Shown: piece after piece, positions 34,312-43,729 of the stretch
How positions within the stretch are numbered: position 1 is the stretch's first letter
Layout of the letters: every line of letters starts with the position of its first letter
Assembly: GCA_948474755.1 (NCBI GenBank)
Contig: CAOLHI010001143.1
Location: 62,001 to 126,000, forward strand
From: Ctenosaura bakeri
Taxonomy: Eukaryota > Chordata > Lepidosauria > Squamata > Iguanidae
Reading direction: 5' to 3'
DNA: 64,000 nt
Program-made: the position numbers and the translations under genes
Notes under the pieces: generated by a model
Databases searched by the model: none
What the model was told of the DNA's origin: nothing
What the model saw: only the letters and a program-made list of their open reading frames with translations

Positions 34312-34975
34312 GGCCCTTTCCACACCTTACCTTAATAGCACGGCGAACTGGTGCCATCGCGGTATTGCTAATATCACAAGAGGCCCAGTACAGACCCTAT
34401 TGCATTCCGCATGCACCAGGGCATTCACGAGAGAGCACTGGCTCTCACCCGGTGCCTTTTCCACATGTTGGTGTCCTGGGCCATGCCCAGATCCCGCCCT
34501 GTCCCCACCCCACCACCCCTGATTGGTTGGTGGTTTTATTATTATTATTATTATTTTGCCGGCTATTGTGCTAACGTTAGCATGATAGATTCTGCCAACA
34601 GGTGCTCGCATCAGCCTCAAGGGCAGACCAGTAGCAGGACCCCACCAGTAATAGGCTGCACCAGAAAAGGCGGGGACTGACAGGACAGATCACAGCTGTG
34701 ACCCAGCTCAAGGTGTAGCTGTCTCCACCACTCCCATGACCTGAGCGGACGGAGCTCCTTGGGACACAGGCCATGCAGCTCTATATGAACAACATCACTG
34801 CTGTCCAGGCCTGGAGGGCACGGCAGTGGTGGCAAGTGAGGGAAGCCACCCAGGTGGCAGCCACCACCATCTCCATCCAAGCAGCCAGCTCCATTGCTGC
34901 CACCGTCTCAACCAACAAAGAAAATTCCACCAATCCGCTGCTCTCTGATGGGCTGGGGAGGGTGGACTGAAATCA
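34312..34975 (+). mobile_element. partial Harbinger-like element
   Basis: The left end GGCCCTTTCCACACC, preceded by AGT, has the family terminal sequence. No matching right end is found before the CR1 block at 34976. The interior is GC-rich and carries a perfect (ATT)n tract at about 34537-34555 and a TGCTAACGTTAGCA palindrome at about 34569-34582. The frame at 34773-34970 encodes a 65-residue product (MQLYMNNITAVQAW and onward, Ala/Thr-rich and probably helical) that could be the C-terminal end of a MYB-like accessory protein of the kind Harbinger transposons encode. No motif proves this. The right part appears to be lost or replaced by the CR1. Confidence 0.45.
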
Positions 34976-35900
34976 TGGAGTCATGGGATTTAGCATCCTA
35001 GAGCTGGGAGGGTCCACAATGGCCATGGAGTCCAACCCCTACCATGTAGGAAGACTCCTGATGGACAACTAGCCAGCCTCTGTTTGCACACCTCTCAGGA
35101 AGGGAGGTGAGCCCACTACATTGAGAGGAAGCACATTGCACTGTCAGAAGAGTGTGCCCTCCAGGGATTCTCCCTGATCTTTGGGTGCAATCTGTTTGCC
35201 TGACATTTGGCCCTATTGTGCCATGTCCAGATCTCTGCAGAAGCAGGAAAAGGGTTAGCTCTGTGTACATTGCGATGTCCCCTGAAATCTGACAGCATGG
35301 CTCTCCTGTCTGCTGTCAACCTGGTTTCCATTGAGCTAGATGCCCACGGCTTCCTGAGGCTTTCCTTGCAGGGGGCCATGATTTTCCAGGCCTTTCATCC
35401 TTTCTGTCTCTCAGCTCTGGGCACGTTCTGGTGTGTACACTATCATTCTTGCTTTCTGATGCCCCCAAACTGCACATGATATCCCAGTGAGGTGTCCCCA
35501 CAGCAGAATGAAATGGTGCCACCACATTCCTTGGTGTGTATGGTACGGTCACGTGGATCCTGTCCAGACTTGCAGTATCGCAGTGGCCTTTTTAGCTGCC
35601 GCATCCCACGTAGTATGGTCTTCCTTTCACCCTGTGCCAAGTCCCCAGGGTGCCTTTCATACACCGTGCTTCCCAGCCAGGTGTTACCCACCCTGTGTGT
35701 GTATAATCCATTCTTCTTGCTGACGTGTGGGCCACTGCATTTCTCGTTGGGGACATATGTGTTGGGCATGTTGGCTGGACTCCCCGATGTGTCCACCATG
35801 TTTAGCAAGGTTGGAAGTGTTTGGCTGTTTGGGTGACAGCCATGGGAATGGTGGGGGGAGGCTTTCGCTCTGGGGGCTCCTCGCCAATTCCACTGTGGGA
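34976..35900 (-). mobile_element. CR1 LINE, 3' region
   Basis: In the minus direction this is the 3' part of a CR1 element. The plus strand starts with the complement of the CR1 terminus (AATCATGGAGTCATGGGATT, then GGAGTCCAACCCCTACCATG). It continues through the segments CACATTGCACTGTCAGAAG, CCCCAAACTGCACATGATAT, CCCAGTGAGGTGTCCCCACA, GTGGCCTTTTTAGCTGCCGC and CAGCCAGGTGTTACCCACCC, in the same order as vertebrate CR1 3' sequence. The open frames here (for example 35443-35904 minus) are compositional. The 5' boundary near 35900 is estimated. Length and order are good; divergence is considerable. Confidence 0.8.
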
Positions 35901-36057
35901 ACAAGGCTGGCCATCAGCCCTTAGGGCACGCTGCTTTGTGCTACAGTGCTAACCTGCTAACATACTAATGATAGCACCAATTTAAAAAAAAAAAAAGTCA
36001 GTCGGCCGGTAAACAAAACATTAACATAATATATAACTAAAGTTTACACAATTTCAT

Positions 36058-36060
36058 AAA

Positions 36061-36091
<31 letters not shown>

Positions 36092-36106
36092 TATACATAT
36101 ATATAC
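36058..36106. repeat. (TA)n microsatellite
   Basis: A TA run of about 24 units with two short ACATA interruptions. It lies at the 3' side of the L1 element and may be an expansion of its A/T-rich end. Confidence 0.95.
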
Positions 36107-36109
36107 GCA

Positions 36110-37525
36110 GGGATATATGAAAACTTAAAAATTATAGGATCACCTCTTGATGAGAAAAACTTCACACTGTATTAGTAGAAAATAATTCAATATACTTTCA
36201 TTCCCTATTTAACTTCCTCTTACCTACAACTTGGTCTACAGATTATGTCAGATTACCCAAACCTCCCTCACCAAGTCTATCTATGTATTGATCTGCCATT
36301 TTATCTTTCAAATTGACTTCAAGAAGATATAATTGCCTTGAATTCCTGCATTGTTAATTGTATTTTTCTCAATTAATTTTGAGGAATGGCTGCTATATAA
36401 CTGTTAGCTTGATTTTCCATCTTTCTCTTAAATAATGCATATGCGGGTTCCATTCCTTTTGGATTCTTTTAATGGGTTTTCCTTTGATTTGGGAAGTCAA
36501 GATATTGTGAGACTTCATTTCTAATAAATCATTCAACCATTGATCCATATCTGGAATAACACTGCTCTTCCAATTTTTCACAAATTTAATTCTTGCTGTT
36601 GAGACCATATATAAGATAATTTTCCATTTATTTTATTTTTATTTTTTTGTAATTTTACTGTCTATGCCATATACCATGTTTAATAGGAAGAACTTAGGAT
36701 GTAAAGGAAATTGGGTGTTGAAGACTTCTGATATTACAGTGTGTACCCTGGTCCAAAACTCACAAGTTTTTTGACAAGTCCACCAGATGTGATGTAAGGA
36801 GCCAGGTTTTCCCTGACATTTCCAGGGCCCTTTTCGCATGGCATTTTCCATGTGAAAAGGCCCCTCAAGCATCGTGCAAATGTGAGGAGTGGTCCACACA
36901 ACACACTTACATTTGCGTGATGCTCCAGGGCTGGCAGGCACCGCTCATGCACTTTTTCATTTTCGGCTTTAAGCCAAAAATGGTGCATGGTCACGCATCG
37001 CTCCGGGGCCCCGCGCGCATTTACCTTGCGTGCGGAGCCTCAGGAGCCGGGCCAGTTGTGCTTACTGTCTCAGTGCAGCCTGGGAAGGTCCCAGGCTGCA
37101 CTGCAAAAGAAGGAGGTGGGGCTCTTGCATAAGCAGGAAGATTGTGCGGAGCTGAAGAAACCTGGACATGAGGGCCTCTCATAAGAGGCTGGTCGCGCAA
37201 GCACTGCACCCCAGCGCCAAGAAAAGGTGAGTTGCGGAAAGGGCCCAGCACATGTCATTGCCAGTATGGTATATTTTATCTAGTATTACATGAGTGAGAT
37301 AATTTCTATACATCATTTTTACAAAGTTTTCTTTTAGATTCTGTGAAAGTGTGAATTTGAGTTCTTCCAAGTCATTTCCCAATGTTCAAGCTGGATTTCA
37401 TTATCTATATTCTTGGCCCATTTAAACTATATCCTTAACCCATTTAAAGATGTTCCTTTGTAGGTAAGGAAGGAATCTTCTTTATACACTTGATGATACA
37501 GAAAACAGAAGCTTAGTATCACGGA
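36110..37525 (-). mobile_element. decayed L1 LINE, ORF2 C-terminus, split by a 420-bp element
   Basis: On the minus strand, translation gives segments of the L1 ORF2 C-terminal part in order. From about 37450 there is KWAKNIDNEIQLEHWEMTW, then MMYRNYLTHVILDKIYHTGN (37280-37350), DMCW at the junction, then KCQGKPGSLHHIWWTC, TRVHTVISEVFN and further ARIKFVKNWKSSVIPDMDQW (36540-36600). The block C-X2-C-X8-H-X4-C is the cysteine-rich motif of L1 ORF2. It is interrupted by the Harbinger-like element at 36826-37245; reading across the insertion with one copy of the 3-bp duplication restores DMCWKCQGKPG. The element is 5'-truncated. Both outer ends are approximate. Confidence 0.85.
36826..37245 (+). 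mobile_element. Harbinger-like non-autonomous DNA transposon, family A, 420 bp
   Basis: The ends GGCCCTTTTCGCATGG and GTTGCGGAAAGGGCC form a terminal inverted repeat, with the 3-bp duplication CAG (36823-36825 and 37246-37248). It lies in the tryptophan codon of the L1 cysteine-rich motif, so the exact ends are proven by the uninterrupted L1 frame on either side. Two internal hairpins are shared with other family-A copies: one at 36958-36982 centred on GGCTTTAAGCC, and one with 15-bp arms at 37071-37103 (CAGTGCAGCCTGGGA and its complement). It encodes no protein. Confidence 0.95.
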
Positions 37526-37529
37526 AGGG

Positions 37530-38590
37530 TGGATGGCTGTGATTGTAGAGAGTGGGTACAAAAGGGAAGGGAAGGGAAGGCTGGATTAGCAAAGCTTGCT
37601 TGGACTAGCCCAGGGCACAGGCAAACCAGGCCTGCTTTCTTTTCTTCTTCACTGGAAAAGAAGCACCCCTTTTTAATCTTTATTATCACACCCTGGGTGC
37701 CTCCCCATACTTAGTCACAATCCCTACTTTCCCTAAAAACCCACAACCTTTGTGGATAAAGGGCAAAGTTTAACAAGTAATGGATAACCAGTGGTAGCAT
37801 GTTCTTAAAATAGAAGAAAACACTCTCTGGAGGCTGTACTTACAGAAAAGTAGAAGGGAAACTAGGGAAAAAATATTGAGGATTCAGAAAAATTTAAACA
37901 AAATAAAACTTTCTCACAGATATTTACTATTGTCTCCAAACACTTCAGTGTTTCCTCAACAGAGCTTTTGCTCACACACCACTTTGGCTCTTCCAGCACA
38001 AAGGTCTATTTCTCCACTCAGGGTTCCACTCTTTGGCCCTTGCAGAGGTGGCTTGATTAGTTCTCTGCCCCATACCAGGCCTCTGAGAAGCTAATCCACT
38101 TCCAGAAAACCCTCTTTTGGTTTACTGGATGTTCTGACTTTCTGAAACTCACTGAAGGAAGAACAGATTCTAACCCACAGTATATATGTGCTATCTGATG
38201 TCTCTCCCACACAGTCCCTCCCTCTGGCTAGGGCTGGGTTCTTCAATAAGAGATCGGATTAAATCACCCTCTGTTGCTAGGCTGCTCTGCTAGCACAGCC
38301 CAGGCTTAATAAATAAAAAATCAGGGGTGGGTGGCTATTTTTAAAAAAGACAAAGATAACAGAGCTGACTAAATAATGATTAGCTCCTATTTTCCCTCAA
38401 GGTTATTGCATATTTCATTGTGCTGAGGCAGTTCAATAAAATGCAGGCCTCAGGCAGATTCAGACCAGTAAGGAAGATATAGGTATTACAAGAGGCTTTG
38501 CATATGGCTCCTCACTTGGACTGGAAATTCTACCTGTAGACTGTGGGCTTGCTTTGATGGGGGAGAAAATTGTTCAGTTCTTATTTTAAT
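37530..38590. other. gene-free interval
   Basis: No gene recognised. A short (GGGAA)n run lies at about 37562-37580. The stretch at 38360-38470 is even in composition with no repeat signature. The segment at 37900-38320 is GC-richer, of unknown origin, and could be an unrecognised LTR or LINE part. Confidence 0.4.
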
Positions 38591-38593
38591 GTG

Positions 38594-39442
38594 TGTTACC
38601 CTGTTTACTGGGGGTCCTGTGAGGGACACCTATATGTGCTCTCAGTTAACTAAGTTTGGGGAAGTTAGCTAGAGCACAAGTTAGCAATGCGAGAGGCAGG
38701 GCAATGCAGCGGAATCTTTTACCCAATGTCTACGGGATCAGGCCAAGCCAAGGAGCACACCAAGTTTAAGAATAGTTGAGATTTTATTAAATACAGACAA
38801 ACAGTGCATGCAACACACTCACACAAGTAACTAAGGAAAGTAAAGGTTGGAGTGGTACAGAGGGATTTTGAGAGGGATTGTTGAATTGGGTGATACGAAA
38901 CTTGTCCTGAAGCCTGGAAGAATAGAGAGTGATGCTGGGGTTCGATGTGTCTCAGCACGTGGAGCTGAAGGGAAGCTCGCCAAGCAAAGCAGCAGCAAGG
39001 AGGTCTGGAACTCAGGAGCAATCCAAGGAAGGTCTCAAAATCAGAGGTTTTTATAAGGAGAAATGTAACTGCAAGCTATTCCATACTTGGGGAAAACAAT
39101 GAGTTTCAGGCGCGAGACAAAGCTTTGGAAAGGTCAGAATTTAGCATGATTGAGTTAAGTCTGAATTGACAAAGAGTCAGACAGTATGCAAATGCTCAGT
39201 GCAGGGAGTCCTTTGTAAACAGCATGCATACATAATAAGGGTGTTTGCAGAGAGGTCTCCTAAAGTGGTGATGTGGCTATTTCTGGTCTTGGGATATTGC
39301 AGCATTTGATGGCTGAGCCTAGTTCTGTGCTTGTCCAGGGGCCTCACAAACACGTGGAGAGGGGTGGTGGAAGAGAGCCAAATTATTGATATCAAAATGA
39401 TATCTTTATGCTATCTCCATGGAGGCCTAACCTGCAGTAACA
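38594..39442 (-). mobile_element. solo LTR (copy 5), 849 bp
   Basis: From TGTTACCCTG to CTGCAGTAACA, the same family as copies 2 to 4. Sense is minus, with a TATA-like TATAAAAA near 39050 and AATAAA (as TTTATT) at 38783-38788. The expected 4-bp duplication is TGTG (38590-38593) against TTTG (39443-39446), one mismatch, so either a mutation has occurred or the end is shifted. No internal region. It lies 11.2 kb from copy 4 in the same direction. The two copies have different duplications and no retroelement coding sequence between them, so they are not the two ends of one provirus. Confidence 0.9.
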
Positions 39443-41797
39443 TTTGAATTTCCCTGAAGTTGCATCTAGTTTGAAAAAGTAAAAGGATATAGAAAGGTGA
39501 GCCCAGTTTTAACAGAGGATGGTTTTATAAAGGAGTTGAACTGGAAACTTAACTTAAGGAATTGAACTTAACATGACCAAACAGAGAATTAGTACAGTAT
39601 GCCCCTAAACCAGTAAACCTTGTCATTCTTTTCCACATATCCTAATTAATTATTGGGGTTGTAATGAAATATGACAGCACTAAAACAAAATTTAAAAAAC
39701 CTCACACATATTTTGTACCATTTGCCTGCCTTTCTTTGCACTTGAAGCTGATTCATTGTGTTAATGATGTCAAATACTTAGACCTTTAATGCAAGAAGAC
39801 GTATAGGCAGGAACTGAGATTATATGCATGAAACTCTACGTTAATTCATTTGATATAGTTACTGGAATAGTTGCCTTGACTTAATCAAGGCTTTTTATGG
39901 TAATGAAATTCTCTGTGTGCTTCGTTTCTCCTGATTATTTCTGTTTGCAGCAATCGCACTAACCCATAAGGCTGATAATCGCCTAGCTTTCTGCAAAGTG
40001 ATTCTTTGCATGGCTCTTAATTATCCTCAAATTAGGTGTCTCCCCCACCCCCACCATAATTCTCAACCATTTTAACTTAAAAAAGAAAGAAAGAAAAGAA
40101 AACAGTGAATATATTCAAGGCATTTTCAAAATAAATAAGTACACCACACAAAACTAGGAAGGGCCTGGGACCTTCAGGTTGGAAACTATATTTCAATGTT
40201 TTGCTTCTGGAGCAAACAGAATCAAACATAAAGTGTTTCCTCAAGGACCTTATGGGTTATCTGCAAACCAGTGTGCTGCCATTTGCCATATCTATGTCCC
40301 TTCTGGCACAGCAAGAGCCAGAATATTCCTCTCTACACAGAGAGCCTCAGCAGACCTGAGCTGACAGGTGAGGAATAGAAACGGAAAGCTGGACAATAAA
40401 GGGCATCTCTTCAGGACAGGATAGGACAGGAAAAAAAGCAAATACCGGTACTATTAGTGGGGCACTTCCCCTGACTTCTGTGCTTCAGGGTGTTTTGGTC
40501 CAGCTGTTGCACAGTAGCAGCTAAAGATAAATCTGGTCCATATAATCAAGATGTCCAAGCTCTTTTGCATGCATCAACCTGAAGCATGCCAGGCTGCTTT
40601 TTCCCCCAAATTTTTCATTATGGGCTGCTTTGGGCTTTTTGAAATGAAAAGAATTACATATGTTCTGAAATAAATAAGTAAATTCAGTGACAGGAACGTG
40701 GGGGGGTCACAAAAATAGGCCAAGAGGCTTTATGTGTTCCATGGACTGCACATTGCCCATCCCTGCATTACAGGGCTTCTCAGAGTCGGTCTTAAAGTTA
40801 CAGTAGCATTACACTGTATTCACTGACCAACCAAAATATTTCCCTTCTTCTGTCTATCTCTGTTATACTCCTTAGTTACTTACTTACTTCTTTTATGGGC
40901 TTATATTCATGTGCCATTCGGATATGGCATATCGCTTCCTCAACCCATTCCACAAGCAGCAGCTCATTCTCTGACAATTCTCCAGCATTTTCCTGACAAG
41001 TCCTGTGTGTGGCTGTGATTGTAACAAGATTTCCAGGCTAGCCTTGGATTCTTGCTTAGAATATGACAGTCGCATACTGTACCCTATGGTTGCCAGGTAA
41101 AGGTTTCCCTTGGGCACTCTTACAGATGCAGTGGCATTTCTAAATCAAATTGGTTTGTAGTCTTTGTCTCTTAATCAATTTAGCTCTGGAATTGTTCCAT
41201 TTAATTTCAGATACAGATACTGTAAAAAAAAAAAAATGAGCTCCTGCACACAGGTAATTATTTCAATAATTTGCCCTGGTGTTCTTGCTCCTACTGTTTA
41301 CTGTGTTGTGTATTAGTTTCTCTGCCAATTATTTTAATAACACTCAAATTACTAAAGAATTTTCAAACTATCCATTTGATGAACAGCAAGGGGAATTCAC
41401 TAGGTGAAACTAGAATTGCCATAATCATAAATTACGCAGTAAATACAAAGAAACAGTTGCAATCTGTGAATGTCTAATTCAGTTATACAAGTGAAACTGG
41501 GAGAGAAGGGAAAAGAAAATGAAAGCTGGGAGAATTATGAAAACTGAATCATGCCCATCCTTCTCTTGGGAAATATTAATGAGACACAAAACAGATTGAA
41601 GCAGATAGGTACCCACTGAAAATGCTGCATTTTAATTCCAAAGACTGTGAGTACAAGGACCAGACAAAAAGAATAATCAAAATGACCTATGGTTTTAGAA
41701 TTTCAGACCCCCAAAATTGGAAAGAGGAGTTTCCTTACAGTACAACAATCTTTTTAAAAGTGATTTCAGGGGATGGGATGCTTAACACAGGGGCTAG
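39443..41797. other. gene-free interval
   Basis: No gene recognised. The sequence from about 39935 to 40060 (TTTGCAGCAATCGCACTAAC, then TGATAATCGCCTAGC, then CTTAATTATCCTCAAATTAG) has homeodomain-type TAATTA motifs and no repeat signature, and is the best-looking candidate here for a conserved non-coding element. Confidence 0.4.
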
Positions 41798-42226
41798 GGC
41801 CCTTTTTGCATCCTTTTTTTCTTGCGCAAGCGCCCCTCGAGCATCGCGTGAGTGAGAGTGTCGCTCCGTATGACGCACTTCCACTTGCGCGATGCTCATG
41901 AGGCTAAAGCAGGGTGCGCGTGCATTTTTTGATTTTTCGCTTTAAGCTGAAAATGCTCCGCGCTCGCACAATGCTTGCGGTGCCCTCATGCACTTACCTC
42001 TGTGCAGTGTGTCGGTAAGGCGGCCCGGTCGCGCTTCCTTCCCCCAGGGCAGCCTACAACTCCCAGACTGCGCTGCGGAAGGAAGGGGCGGCGTGATAGG
42101 GCGATGATCTCGCTAACAGGAAGCCATGCGGAAGGAAGAAGGGCTGTCTTGAGCTGCTCGCGCGAGTGGCTGCTCGCACGAGTGCCGCTCCTCACTGCCG
42201 TGACAAGGTATGGTGCGAAAAGGGCC
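41798..42226 (+). mobile_element. Harbinger-like non-autonomous DNA transposon, family A, 429 bp
   Basis: The ends GGCCCTTTTTGCATCC and GGTGCGAAAAGGGCC, with flanks TAG and TAA (one mismatch in the 3-bp duplication). It has the family-A interior: GAGCATCGCGTGAGTGAGAG, TTTTTCGCTTTAAGCTGAAA (hairpin), CAGCCTACAACTCCCAGACT (decayed hairpin). CpG dinucleotides are still abundant, which suggests it is younger than the copies at 36826, 42989 and 57102, where many have become TpG or CpA. No protein encoded. Confidence 0.9.
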
Positions 42227-42988
42227 TAAGTGTGGTAACTACTTAGTTCATGGTTTAAAAAAGAAAAGAGGCAACAAGCCTGAGTGGAGACTAGAAGCAG
42301 TGGACTTTCTTCTCAATGAACACAGCCTACCATTGTCCCACTCCCAGAAGACCCCATGACTAACCCATATGACACAGCAACATTCTAGAAACATTCTGGA
42401 GTGTTAAGAAAAAAAAATAAAAAGTCCCATGAATACAATAGCCACTAGCTATGCTAGCAGTACTATTGCTAAATGACTTTTCAACTCACTCAGTCCCTGT
42501 GGTGTTCGGTCAAAACTCTCCTTCCTTTTCTCTCTGTCTCTTTTCTTTTTCTAAACCAGTTTTATATGTAGGAAATATATTTCAACGTCTAATATTCTAA
42601 ACCAGAAGAAGAGGAAGAGGAAGAGGAGAAATCATAGTCATGAAGATACCATTGTGACAAGTTGAAATTGGGCTGCCACATTTCCCCATGTTCCGGGCAT
42701 CATTTTAATATGCAGACATATATTAATTAAAATTCTTAGTGGCAATCATTGGTATCTGCCAGGTAAATAGCAACAGGGATACTTACACAGAACAATCCCT
42801 AGAAAGGATTTCCATTGGGATAACTCCTGGAGCTTTTGTTGTCATAATGAAGCTAGTGTGTTCGGTTAGCTACTGGCTACAATCCAACACCCCCTCAGCA
42901 TAGAATAAATATCCGCAAGTGGAGATACATTGTACCAGCACTGTGCAACTCCTACACAGACGAGCAGCATTGTACAACACATATCAAT
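42227..42988. other. gene-free interval
   Basis: Nothing recognised except an (AAG/AGG)n purine run at about 42603-42631. Confidence 0.5.
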
Positions 42989-43371
42989 GGCCCTTTTTGC
43001 ACCTTAGCTTTTCCTGGTGCTGGAGTGCAAGGCTTGCACAAGAAGACTTCGTAGGAATGCTCTCGCATCCCTCCTGCTTGGGCTCTGCAGCTGCTTCCTG
43101 GTTGCACGAGCACCCTGTCTCTTCCGTTTGTAGGGCAGCCTGGGACCTCCCAGGCTGCACTGAGGAGAGGATGCACGACCGGCCTGGCTCCCGAGGCTCC
43201 ACACACAAGGTAAGTGTGTGTTGTGCCCCACAGTGATGTGCAACCGCACAGCATTTTCGGCTTTGATCCGAAAATGAAAAATGTGTGTGTGGTCCGCGTC
43301 AGACTCTTGAGCATCACACAAATGTGAGTGTGTCATGTGGACCGCTTCAGAAATACCATGCGAAAAGGACC
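42989..43371 (-). mobile_element. Harbinger-like non-autonomous DNA transposon, family A, 383 bp
   Basis: The ends GGCCCTTTTTGCACC and CATGCGAAAAGGACC, with a perfect 3-bp duplication AAT (42986-42988 and 43372-43374). The interior is the inverse complement of the copies at 36826 and 57102. It includes the hairpins GGCAGCCTGGGACCTCCCAG and CATTTTCGGCTTTGATCCG. Open frames of over 100 codons cross it in several frames on both strands, a compositional effect. Confidence 0.92.
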
Positions 43372-43614
43372 AATGATTGGATGCCATTACTCAGTGCACA
43401 TGGCCCAACTACAACATGGAATGTTGTTGTATGCGCAACTTTGCTTCTGCCACTATCAGCACAAAAACCCTGTTGCACTATGGCAAATAATTCATCTTGC
43501 AAACATAGCACAACTTACACATGGATTGACTTGAGAAAGCGAGCCATGGCCATGAGTTTGCAAGACCTGAGCAGAGCATTTGATGACTGGGGCTGTTGGA
43601 GTTCTCTCTTCATG

Positions 43615-43729
43615 GGCCGTTTCTGCACTAGATTGTTATAGCACTATCATTCCACTTTCAACATCCTATGGAATCCTGGGGTTTGCAGTTCAGGGAGGGG
43701 CCGGATGGCTATCTAGTGCGGAAATGGCC
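43615..43729. mobile_element. short palindromic Harbinger-like element, family C, 115 bp
   Basis: GGCCGTTTCTGCACTAGA at the left and ATCTAGTGCGGAAATGGCC at the right are complementary, with flanks ATG and ATA. The body contains ATTCCACTTTCAACATCC and GGAATCCTGGGGTTTGCAG, shared with the copies at 46266 and 55359. It seems to be one arm of the 180-bp palindrome plus the opposite terminus. Confidence 0.85.

Noticed and set aside
35443..35904. 153-codon minus-strand frame
   Set aside because: The underlying sequence is the 3' region of a CR1 LINE, which is normally non-coding there.
26454..39442. LTRs at 26454 and 38594, same direction, as the ends of one long element
   Set aside because: The flanking duplications differ (GGGT against TGTG/TTTG), and the 11.2 kb between them contains CR1, L1 and other elements but no gag, pol or env.
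43004..43641. Overlapping frames of 105 to 127 codons on both strands
   Set aside because: They overlap each other on both strands over the family-A element at 42989-43371, a composition effect.
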